Shown: piece by piece, positions 24,776-31,839 of the stretch
Numbering within the stretch: the stretch's first letter is position 1
Layout: every line of letters begins with the position of its first letter
Source of the DNA: Bacillota bacterium
GTDB lineage: Bacteria > Bacillota > Clostridia > Christensenellales > Aristaeellaceae
DNA length: 55,719 nt
NCBI GenBank assembly: GCA_029548395.1
Contig: JAKPNM010000039.1
Location: 1-55,719 of the forward strand
Reading direction: 5' to 3'
Notes under the pieces: generated by a model
What the model was told of the DNA's origin: nothing
The model's input: the letters and a program-made list of their open reading frames with translations, nothing else
Database searches by the model: none
Position numbers and translations under genes: made by a program

Positions 24776-26289
24776 CCGTTCCGCTTCATCATGGCGGTAA
24801 GCCTTGCCCGGTCCACTTTCATGCTTGCTGTGTGGGGCAGCTCCTCCAGATGAACGAACACATCCGGCAGCATATAGCGGGCAAGCTGTGTTCTTAATCC
24901 CTGCTGCAGCTCATTTTCCGTGATCGCGCCGGTAAAGAAGCACCAGATGCGGTCTTTTTCCTGATCAAAGAGCACGCAGCCATCCACCCAGCCGGGTATT
25001 TTTCTAAGCGCAGCCTCCACCTCGCCCAGCTCCATGCGATAACCCATGTGTTTAATCTGTGTGTCACGCCGTCCCAGGACGACGAGCTGGCCATCCTCGC
25101 GCAAGTATCCGAGGTCCCCGGAGCGGTAGAAGCGTTCATGCCACCCCCGCTCCAGGGGATCAATCACCCAGGAAGCCTGCGTACGCTGCGCGTCCCGGTA
25201 GTAACCCCGGGCAATCCACGGGCTGGATACAAGCATTTCCCCCGGCTGCCCCTTTGGCACCTCATCGCCATTTTCATCCAAAAACAAGATGTGGGTCAAA
25301 GGGAAGGGTCTCCCCACCGGCAGGTGGTCGTCATCCTGATGATCCTTGCTCACTTTTCCGACAGCCACGGAAAACATCTCCGTGGAACCGTAAAAATGCC
25401 ACCAGTCCGCGTTGGGCGTGGCCTGCATCCATATGCTCAGCGGTCTGAACGGCATGGATTCCCCCGACATGACTCCCCATTTCAACTCCGGCAGACAGCC
25501 GGGCGTCAGCACGCCCGCTTTCACTACGCTGATAAAGCTGGAGGGCGTCATGCACAGCGCTGTGACATGATTTGCATTTAAGCATTCGATCAGCCGTCTG
25601 GGAAAGGTCAGAACGCCGGAGGGCAGCATGTACACCTTCGCGCCAAGGGCGATCGGGAGAAATACCTCGAAAATCGAATTCGCGTAAAAGAAGGGCGACT
25701 GGTTCCCTAAAACCGTGTTAGCGTCCATGCCGTACATTTCAACCGTCGCTTCCGTCCAATGGATGTAGCTGAAATGGTTCTGGATCGATCCTTTGGGAAT
25801 CCCCGTGGAACCGCTCGTATACAGGATGGAGGCAGGGTCGTACACGCTGCTTTGCTCCCGGATGGCCGAAAGCTGCGCTTCGTTCAAAGCGGCTTGCTCC
25901 GCGTCAAGGTATGACAGACCGGGCGCTTTATCGTATCCGCAGCCCTCAAGCGCCTTCATGCCCTTTTCATCCGCCAAAACAACAGCCGGGGAGAGCAGTT
26001 CCAGCAGCAGCAACAGCCGCTCCGGCGGCATGGTGATATCAAGCGGCGCGTAGGAGCAGCCCGCATAAAGCACGCCCCAGATTGCCGGGAGGTTGCTGAT
26101 GCTCCGGGCATCAAAGAGCAGCGCCACAGCAGACCGGGGCTGAACATGCCCGCACAGCGCGGAACCGATCCTGCGGGCGGTCTGCCTGAGCTGTGAAAAG
26201 GTCAGGCTGTTTCGGTCATCAAAGAATGCGATGCCCTGCGGATTCTTGGCCGCAGCGTCATTCAGATAATCCACCAGGTTGTTCATCAT
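24772..26289 (-). CDS. Adenylating enzyme 2 (DltA/NRPS A-domain-like), atypical acid-binding site
   Basis: Stand-alone AMP-forming adenylation enzyme of 505 residues that activates a carboxylic acid and probably loads it on the operon's carrier protein. Core motifs are present: P-loop-like YTSGSTGIPKG (157-167), FYGSTEM, FYRSGDLGYL, GRRDTQIKHMGYRMELGEVE, and the terminal lysine Lys491 in SMKVDR. In the A4 region it reads FFYANSIFE, with Ala203 where amino-acid-activating A-domains have Asp, so it may activate an acid without an alpha-amino group. Two ATGs start the gene after AAAGGAG; the first overlaps the SGNH gene stop. It differs strongly from adenylating enzyme 1 at 28821. Substrate is unknown. 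Confidence 0.8.
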   Translation of the reverse strand: MMNNLVDYLNDAAAKNPQGIAFFDDRNSLTFSQLRQTARRIGSALCGHVQPRSAVALLFDARSISNLPAIWGVLYAGCSYAPLDITMPPERLLLLLELLSPAVVLADEKGMKALEGCGYDKAPGLSYLDAEQAALNEAQLSAIREQSSVYDPASILYTSGSTGIPKGSIQNHFSYIHWTEATVEMYGMDANTVLGNQSPFFYANSIFEVFLPIALGAKVYMLPSGVLTFPRRLIECLNANHVTALCMTPSSFISVVKAGVLTPGCLPELKWGVMSGESMPFRPLSIWMQATPNADWWHFYGSTEMFSVAVGKVSKDHQDDDHLPVGRPFPLTHILFLDENGDEVPKGQPGEMLVSSPWIARGYYRDAQRTQASWVIDPLERGWHERFYRSGDLGYLREDGQLVVLGRRDTQIKHMGYRMELGEVEAALRKIPGWVDGCVLFDQEKDRIWCFFTGAITENELQQGLRTQLARYMLPDVFVHLEELPHTASMKVDRARLTAMMKRNG

Positions 26290-27347
26290 ATGGATTCATC
26301 TCCTTTCATGTCCAGTTTAAAATCCGGATATTGAGCGTACCAGTCCGCGCTGCAGACGTCATAGGACGCATACAAGGCGTTCCCGCGGCGATCCGGCAGG
26401 TCAAACAGTTCCTTGAGATCGGAAGCAAGCTTTCTGGAAAAAGTCACGCTGCCCTTTACATTCAAATGCTGCCAGTCCGCGAAATCGGAGGAATAGCGCA
26501 ATCCATAGCGCAGGTCCGGATGGTTGTAGTTAATGCCGTCAATTCCATACTCCCCGGCGATGCTCCAAAGCGCGTTGTAAAACATATGGTCGCTGGCATA
26601 GTCCGGGTTCGGCATGCCGATCAGAAGGAGCTTGATCCCCTCCGCCTGTGCCAATTCGAAAATCCGCCTGACGTATTCCTCCTCGCGCACGTTCATGTTG
26701 CGCTTGATGTCCGTCCAGACAAGGGAGGGGCGCTGATGATGGTTTGTTTCATCCATCTCTATGTACCCCTTCCAGGCCGCGCCCCGTCCGCCGTTGTCCG
26801 GCGGAAAACAAAAGTCGCTCACAGAAAGCCTTTGATAGTTGCTGTGCACCTCCGGCAGGCCAAGGATATAACCGATTGCGTCTTCAGGGCGTTCCACGCA
26901 AGCCAGCATCGCGCCGATGCGGTTTCCAAGCCCCAGGATGCCGTAGGTCGAGAGAATGGTGCGGCCGCGCCTGGTGTAATCACGGCTATAGACGGCCGGC
27001 TTTGCGTCCAGCAGGATGACCTTCGGCCTCTGGGTCTTCAGCGCTTCACAAATGGTATAGTAGCTGACCCAGAAGGGCTGTTCCGCGCTGCACAGGTTGT
27101 ATGATGCGATGCCATATTCCGACCAGAGGGTATTGGTATTGATGCCCGCGTAGGCGAGGCTTGTCCCCACGGACAACACATCCACGCTGTTTTGGGGCTG
27201 GGCATACAGGTTTATCATGCTGCAAACGCCATAGTCGTGCTTCGGCGTCAGCACATAGGTGGCGTACACGACCAGCAAAACGGCCGACAGGGCAAAGCAA
27301 ACCAGGCGAAGCCAAAAGGCGCCCGTCTGTTTTGCGCGGCCTGCCAT
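26286..27347 (-). CDS. Membrane-anchored SGNH/DltD-like protein
   Basis: Putative extracytoplasmic acyl-handling protein of 353 residues. One N-terminal membrane segment (about 12-33, LRLVCFALSAVLLVVYATYVL) is followed by an SGNH-like fold: block I Ser63 in LSVGTSLAYAG and block V Asp291-x-x-His294 in ADWQHLNVKGSVTFSRKL. The same arrangement is found in DltD and in AlgJ/AlgX-type partners of MBOAT acyltransferases. The gene lies 11 nt after the MBOAT gene, and its stop overlaps the start of adenylating enzyme 2. I infer that it takes the acyl group from, or passes it with, the MBOAT protein at the outer face of the membrane. Acyl transferase and esterase roles cannot be told apart from sequence. 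Confidence 0.75.
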   Translation of the reverse strand: MAGRAKQTGAFWLRLVCFALSAVLLVVYATYVLTPKHDYGVCSMINLYAQPQNSVDVLSVGTSLAYAGINTNTLWSEYGIASYNLCSAEQPFWVSYYTICEALKTQRPKVILLDAKPAVYSRDYTRRGRTILSTYGILGLGNRIGAMLACVERPEDAIGYILGLPEVHSNYQRLSVSDFCFPPDNGGRGAAWKGYIEMDETNHHQRPSLVWTDIKRNMNVREEEYVRRIFELAQAEGIKLLLIGMPNPDYASDHMFYNALWSIAGEYGIDGINYNHPDLRYGLRYSSDFADWQHLNVKGSVTFSRKLASDLKELFDLPDRRGNALYASYDVCSADWYAQYPDFKLDMKGDESI

Positions 27348-27358
27348 GATGTTACCCC

Positions 27359-28840
27359 CTAAAACTGCGTGTAAAGAAACGCCTGGGCATCGTAACCGGA
27401 GCCATAAATACCAAAGACCAAAATCGAAAGCAGCAGCATCAGCAGCAAGGGCCAGCGCACCAGGATGCCTGCGTTCAGAAAGCGGGCATCCATGTCTTTC
27501 TTTCGCTCACAGAGCAGGTCGACCACCAGCGCCACAAGCAGGCCCGCGCCGGCAATGCCCCACTCAAGAAGCGGCATCACTGATGTCATCTTCTCGGAAA
27601 ACGCGGAAAAATCCCAAGTTGAAAAGCTCTGCCTGAGCAAAGAGAAACCTTGCGCCGCGCTGTTGGTAAAGGCAAAAAACTGCGCCAGCAAAATCAGCAG
27701 CCAGGTGCGCACCAGCCGCACGACCGTCATCCACCCGCCCCTGGGCAGTTTCAATCTGCGGCGCATTGCCTTCCAGACCGGATCAAGCAGCATGGAGGTA
27801 GCCATGACGGCCCCGAAGTAAGCGCCAAAGACCAGCGCGTTTTCATTGGCTGTGTGCCATATGCCAATGAACACAAAGACCAGAAACGTGGCCAGGGCGC
27901 TGGGCAGCGCCAGGCCTACCCTCTTTCCGAGCGCCTTTGAAGCGCCTTTGCTCAGCGCAAGCGAGGCGGAGGAAGTCGTCAGCGGGTATAGCAGATACGA
28001 GCGAAACCACGCGCCCAGGGTGATGTGCCATCTGCGCCAGTATTCCGCTACGCTGCGGGAAAAGAACGGCCGCCGGAAATTTTCCGGCAGTTCAATGCCC
28101 AGCATACGGCTAAGGCCGCGCACCACATCCATGCCGCCTGAAAAGTCCATGTAGAGCCGAATCGCAAACAAGACCACGCCGCCGAGCACAAACCAGCCGG
28201 GCAAAGCGTTGTTCTCAGTTAACAGCGCGGAAGTCGTCGCGGCCAGCCGGTCAGCAATCACCAGCTTTTTAAAATAACCCCACAGCAAAAGCTGAAAACC
28301 CGATACAAATTGTTCAGGCTCGAACCGATGTCCCTCCAGCAGCTGATGGCCCAGTTCTTTCCATGTGGAGATAGGTCCCTGCGAAAGCTGCGGGAAATAC
28401 CCCGCGAACAGCCACACCCTGAGCGGGTTGTGCTGCGCCTGCACCTTGCCCCGGTATACATCGATCAGATAGCCCACCGACTGGAAAGTAAAGTAGCTCA
28501 AGCCCAGCGGCACGCCCATCTCCCAAACGGAAAAACCAAACCAATCTGAAAAAACCGGCTGATACTTGATCAGCATCATCGCGCCCAAATCCAGCATCAG
28601 AAGCAATGTCAGCAGCAGCTTGCGCATCCGCACGCCCCTAAGCGCCTGAAGCCCCAGTCCGCCCGCCCACACTGTCAGCGCGACGATCGAAAGATGGGCC
28701 GCGCTCTGCCAGCCGGAAAGCGCGACAAACACCAAACTGGCCGCAAGCAACGCAACCCACCGGATCTTCAGCGGAAAAATATAGTAAACAATAAGTACCG
28801 CTGCGAAAAAGACCAGGAAGTCAAGGGAGAGGATGCTCAC
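27359..28840 (-). CDS. MBOAT acyltransferase, AlgI/DltB type
   Basis: Polytopic membrane O-acyltransferase of 493 residues with about eleven hydrophobic segments. The family's two conserved histidines are present: His272 in EYWRRWHITLGAWFRSYLLYP and the catalytic His329 in FIGIWHTANENALVFG. The C-terminal YGSGYDAQAFLYTQF also matches AlgI-like proteins (usual ending F.YFQF). In known systems such proteins move an acyl or D-alanyl group from an intracellular carrier across the membrane to a glycan or teichoic acid. The start codon is GTG, preceded by GGGAGGTGG at a good distance; it overlaps the end of adenylating enzyme 1 by 20 nt, showing tight coupling. Alginate acetylation is not implied, because no alginate genes are present. 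Confidence 0.9.
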   Translation of the reverse strand: MSILSLDFLVFFAAVLIVYYIFPLKIRWVALLAASLVFVALSGWQSAAHLSIVALTVWAGGLGLQALRGVRMRKLLLTLLLMLDLGAMMLIKYQPVFSDWFGFSVWEMGVPLGLSYFTFQSVGYLIDVYRGKVQAQHNPLRVWLFAGYFPQLSQGPISTWKELGHQLLEGHRFEPEQFVSGFQLLLWGYFKKLVIADRLAATTSALLTENNALPGWFVLGGVVLFAIRLYMDFSGGMDVVRGLSRMLGIELPENFRRPFFSRSVAEYWRRWHITLGAWFRSYLLYPLTTSSASLALSKGASKALGKRVGLALPSALATFLVFVFIGIWHTANENALVFGAYFGAVMATSMLLDPVWKAMRRRLKLPRGGWMTVVRLVRTWLLILLAQFFAFTNSAAQGFSLLRQSFSTWDFSAFSEKMTSVMPLLEWGIAGAGLLVALVVDLLCERKKDMDARFLNAGILVRWPLLLMLLLSILVFGIYGSGYDAQAFLYTQF

Positions 28841-30308
28841 GTTCCACCTCCCGCTTCAGCTCAAGACGGTCAAGCTTGCCGCTGCCTGTGCGCGGCAGGT
28901 CTTCGCGGCACAGCAGTTTGTCCGGCATCATGTACTTGGGAAGAGATGTTCTTAACGCGTTTTTCAGCGTTTTTATGTCTGTTTCGCCTGTGTACGCGCC
29001 GACAATCATCTCACGCCCGGCGTCGTAGTAGCAGCAGGCCAGCACCACGCCGTCAACCGCATTCATGGCGCACTCAATCTCACCAAGCTCAATGCGATGG
29101 CCCTTTCGCTTGATCTGGCTGTCCCGCCGCCCGAGGAACATCAGCTCGCCGCGCTCGTTGTACTCAGCCATATCGCCCGTTTTGTAGATCATCTCCGGAA
29201 ACTGCGGTCTGAAAGGGTTTTGCACAAAGACTTCCGCTGTCGCCTCCGGCGCATTGTAGTAACCGGTTGACAGGCAGGTGCCGCTGACGCAAATCTCTCC
29301 GTCAATCAAATAGATCCGTGTGTTCGCACAAGGAAAACCGATGGGCAGGCTGTCCGTATCCGCAAAATCCCGGTCCACGCGATACCAGGTGCAGACATCC
29401 GTGATCTCGGTCGGTCCGTACATGTTCACGTAATCCGCGTCCGGCAAGCCGGCTTTCCAGAGATTCATCGTCCGGCAGGGCATGACCTCTCCGCAAAAGA
29501 ACACCCGTTTTAAATCAGGCAGGATCCCTTCAGCCAGCACACCCGAGTTCGCCACAGCCGTCAGCGCGGAAGGCACCCAAAACAGGGTGTCGATTTTCTG
29601 AGCAATCAATGTCGCTATCAGCCGCCTGGGGAACAAAAACTCAGCGCGCGGGATGATGTATACGCTTCCCGCCAGACGCATGGCACAGTAAATATCCAGG
29701 ACGGAATTGTCAAAATAGAAAGGCGCCTGACTCCCAAAACGCACGCCTGCGGGCAATCTGAGCTCCGTGCAAGCCCATTCCACAAAGTCAACCACGCTGC
29801 GGTGCGCAATGGAAACGCCCTTGGGCATTCCGGTGGAGCCGCTGGTAAACAACACATACAGGAGGTCGCTGTCAATATGCGTTTCGCGGCGCTTCCTGAG
29901 CAAGGCTTCATCCACACAGGAAGGAATCTCCTCGATCGCGCAGACCGGCGCAGCTGCGGACAGCTCCCGGGCGGCTTGCAAATGATTTGCCTCGCACACA
30001 ATCAGCGCAGGATTCAGGACGTCCATGATCATCTGCATCCGCGCCTGCGGCATGGAGGAATCCAGCGGCGTATAGAAGCACCCGGCATATACCGCGCCAA
30101 GCATCGCAGCCACACAGTCTGGCCGCTTCTCCATGAAAATCAGCACCGGGGACTGGGCGGGGACCCGCGCTGCGATCCATGAGCCAATTTCCTGCGACCG
30201 CTTGTAAAGGCCTGCCCATGTCAGGCATTCATCCGGCGCATCATAAGCGACCGCGTCCGGCGCGCGGCGCGCGGCAGCCTCAAGCCATTCCAGCACGCAC
30301 CGCGTCAT
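28821..30308 (-). CDS. Adenylating enzyme 1 (DltA/NRPS A-domain-like, amino acid type)
   Basis: Stand-alone AMP-forming enzyme of 495 residues that probably charges the carrier protein encoded directly upstream. Motifs in order: GAVYAGCFYTPLD, FTSGSTGMPKG (154-164), A4 segment FYFDNSVLD with Asp200, NMYGPTEITD, YKTGDMAEY, GRRDSQIKRKGHRIELGEIE, and Lys478 in GSGKLDR. An Asp at the A4 position normally binds the alpha-amino group, so an amino acid substrate is likely, as in DltA (D-alanine). Its start overlaps the carrier gene's stop by 4 nt, and its end overlaps the MBOAT gene. The identity of the amino acid is not determined. Confidence 0.85.
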   Translation of the reverse strand: MTRCVLEWLEAAARRAPDAVAYDAPDECLTWAGLYKRSQEIGSWIAARVPAQSPVLIFMEKRPDCVAAMLGAVYAGCFYTPLDSSMPQARMQMIMDVLNPALIVCEANHLQAARELSAAAPVCAIEEIPSCVDEALLRKRRETHIDSDLLYVLFTSGSTGMPKGVSIAHRSVVDFVEWACTELRLPAGVRFGSQAPFYFDNSVLDIYCAMRLAGSVYIIPRAEFLFPRRLIATLIAQKIDTLFWVPSALTAVANSGVLAEGILPDLKRVFFCGEVMPCRTMNLWKAGLPDADYVNMYGPTEITDVCTWYRVDRDFADTDSLPIGFPCANTRIYLIDGEICVSGTCLSTGYYNAPEATAEVFVQNPFRPQFPEMIYKTGDMAEYNERGELMFLGRRDSQIKRKGHRIELGEIECAMNAVDGVVLACCYYDAGREMIVGAYTGETDIKTLKNALRTSLPKYMMPDKLLCREDLPRTGSGKLDRLELKREVEREHPLP

Positions 30309-30544
30309 GCTTCTTCCCGATGCTGACGCACGAGCGCGAGCATCGCCTCAGCGCTGTTGAAATTCTCAGGCTCAATGTCCCCCGTGGTGATGCGTATGTC
30401 AAAGGCGACATTCAGCGCAGCAATAATCCGCATCAGGTCAAGGGAATCGATCCATCCCTGCTCGATCAGCCCTGTCTCCGTCTCAAAGTCGATCTCATCA
30501 TTGATTTCTGAAAGCACTTCCAAAAGTGTTTTCATGTCATCCAT
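30305..30544 (-). CDS. Acyl/peptidyl carrier protein (DltC/ACP-like)
   Basis: Small carrier of 79 residues with the phosphopantetheine attachment serine Ser34 in GWIDSLDLMRI and a generally acidic four-helix composition. It would carry the residue activated by one or both adenylating enzymes to the MBOAT protein. The start at 30544 (MDDMKTLLEV) follows AGGGGGTG at about 7 nt. The upstream region is a copy of this start region (see the 50-bp repeat), so an earlier start would only read the duplication. It is the first gene after a 152-nt gap that contains a promoter, so the acylation genes can be expressed apart from the transporter genes. No phosphopantetheinyl transferase gene is in the window. 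Confidence 0.85.
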   Translation of the reverse strand: MDDMKTLLEVLSEINDEIDFETETGLIEQGWIDSLDLMRIIAALNVAFDIRITTGDIEPENFNSAEAMLALVRQHREEA

Positions 30545-30625
30545 CAAACACACCCCCTGTGAACGCTGTTCCAAAATGTTTTCATGTCATCCGCATTATA
30601 CACCCCCTGTAAACGTTTTTCCAAA
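30518..30625. repeat. Tandem 50-bp duplication covering the carrier-gene start
   Basis: Two nearly identical units of 50-51 bp, beginning TTCCAAAA at 30518 and 30569 with a third partial at 30619, contain TTTTCATGTCATCC and CACCCCCTGT, i.e. the ribosome site and first codons of the carrier gene. The outer copy encodes only a 13-codon frame (MKTFWNSVHRGCV). It looks like a slippage or recombination duplication. Confidence 0.85.
30595..30624 (-). promoter_or_regulatory. Internal promoter for the acylation genes
   Basis: On the minus strand TTGGAA (30619-30624) is followed after 18 nt by TATAAT (30595-30600), about 50 nt before the carrier ATG. The TATAAT lies in the outer copy of the 50-bp repeat where the inner copy reads CAAACA (plus strand), so the duplication together with point changes appears to have created it. 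Confidence 0.6.
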
Positions 30626-30638
30626 AGGGTTCCGGAAC

Positions 30639-30677
30639 GAGGCTTCCGTGGGAAAGCATCCCGGAGAAGGAAGCCTC
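30639..30677 (-). terminator. Possible terminator/processing hairpin after the ABC ATPase gene
   Basis: GAGGCTTCC and GGAAGCCTC form a 9-bp perfect stem with a 21-nt loop. The T run on the minus strand is about 12 nt away, so termination is uncertain; mRNA stabilisation of the upstream transporter message is an alternative. Confidence 0.4.
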
Positions 30678-30696
30678 CGCCAGGATGAAAGCAATG

Positions 30697-31818
30697 TCAA
30701 TCGTTGATGCGCTTCCGGGTATCCGGATCAAAAAGATGAAGCTTGGCAGGATTGGGCTCAAGCAGCAGCTCCTTTTCCGCAGGGGCTGTTTCTCCGGCAT
30801 ACTTGACCACAGCGACCTTCCGGCCGATGCGAACATAGATCAGGTAGGCGTCGCCCAGCGGCTCGATCGAGTCCACCTGAACGGGAATGGCATCCGCGCC
30901 CTCCTGCACCAGCTCAAAGTCCGAAGGGCGAATGCCCAGGTTGACCTTCCGGCCTGCATAGGCCTTCAAAGACGCTTGCGCGCTCTGCGGCGCGCGGATG
31001 CGGAAAGCCCCCCCGTCCAGCACCAGCCACCCATTTTCCTGCCTGACATCACAGGAAAAGATATTGATTTGCGGCGTTCCCAAAAAGCTTGCGACAAATT
31101 CATCGGCAGGATGATTGTAGAGCTCATTGGGTGATCCCTGCTGCATGATGAGGCCATCCTTGAGCAACACGATCCTGTCAGCCATGGTCATGGCCTCGGT
31201 CTGGTCGTGGGTCACATAGATCGTGGTGATGCCCAGCTGCTCCTGGATTTTCTTCAGCTCATAGCGCACCTGCTCGCGCAGCTTGGCGTCAAGGTTGCCC
31301 AGCGGTTCGTCCAGCAGAAACACCTGCGGGTCACGCACCAAAGCGCGCCCCAGCGCGACGCGCTGGCGCTGGCCGCCGGAGAGTTCCGCGGGACGGCGCT
31401 CCAGCAGCGGCTCAATGGACAGCATCTCCGCCATATAATCCACACGCCTGTCGATTTCCGCTTTCGGAATTTTCTTGGTCTTGAGCGCGAATGACATGTT
31501 CTCCCGCACGGACATGTTGGGATACAGGGCGTATTCCTGAAACACCATGGCAATGTTGCGCTCCTGGGGAGGAACGAACGTCTTGTTCTTTCCCTTGTCG
31601 CCGACAAATGTCATCACCTCATCATCAAAGCGGATCTCGCCGCTTGCCGGATGAAGCAGGCCCGCAATGCAGTGCATGGCCGTAGACTTCCCGCAGCCGG
31701 AGGGACCAAGGAACACGCAGAACTCGCCATCCTTGATGTCCAGGCTCAGATCCTTGATCACATAGGTCTTTTTTTTGTTGTAGGACACGCTCATGTCCCT
31801 GATCGTGATGGAAGCCAT
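30697..31818 (-). CDS. Sugar ABC transporter ATPase, MsmX/UgpC/MalK type
   Basis: ATP-hydrolysing subunit of CUT1 sugar importers, 373 residues. Walker A GPSGCGKST (about 38-46), signature LSGGQRQRVALGRAL, Walker B VFLLDEPLGNLD, and the switch histidine in YVTHDQTEA are intact, followed by a TOBE-type C-terminal domain (from about residue 240). It lies in the operon with a binding protein and two permeases and probably serves them. It may also serve the ATPase-less importer at 3623-6761, as MsmX does in Bacillus. The start follows AAAGG at about 8 nt, 21 nt after the GH3 gene. Confidence 0.92.
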   Translation of the reverse strand: MASITIRDMSVSYNKKKTYVIKDLSLDIKDGEFCVFLGPSGCGKSTAMHCIAGLLHPASGEIRFDDEVMTFVGDKGKNKTFVPPQERNIAMVFQEYALYPNMSVRENMSFALKTKKIPKAEIDRRVDYMAEMLSIEPLLERRPAELSGGQRQRVALGRALVRDPQVFLLDEPLGNLDAKLREQVRYELKKIQEQLGITTIYVTHDQTEAMTMADRIVLLKDGLIMQQGSPNELYNHPADEFVASFLGTPQINIFSCDVRQENGWLVLDGGAFRIRAPQSAQASLKAYAGRKVNLGIRPSDFELVQEGADAIPVQVDSIEPLGDAYLIYVRIGRKVAVVKYAGETAPAEKELLLEPNPAKLHLFDPDTRKRIND

Positions 31819-31839
31819 ACAATCAACCTTTCTGACAAG

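Noticed and set aside
27359-28840. Alginate acetylation (AlgI) as the MBOAT function
   Set aside because: The motif similarity is real, but no alginate synthesis genes are present and the carrier and adenylating enzymes point to a Dlt-type acyl source.
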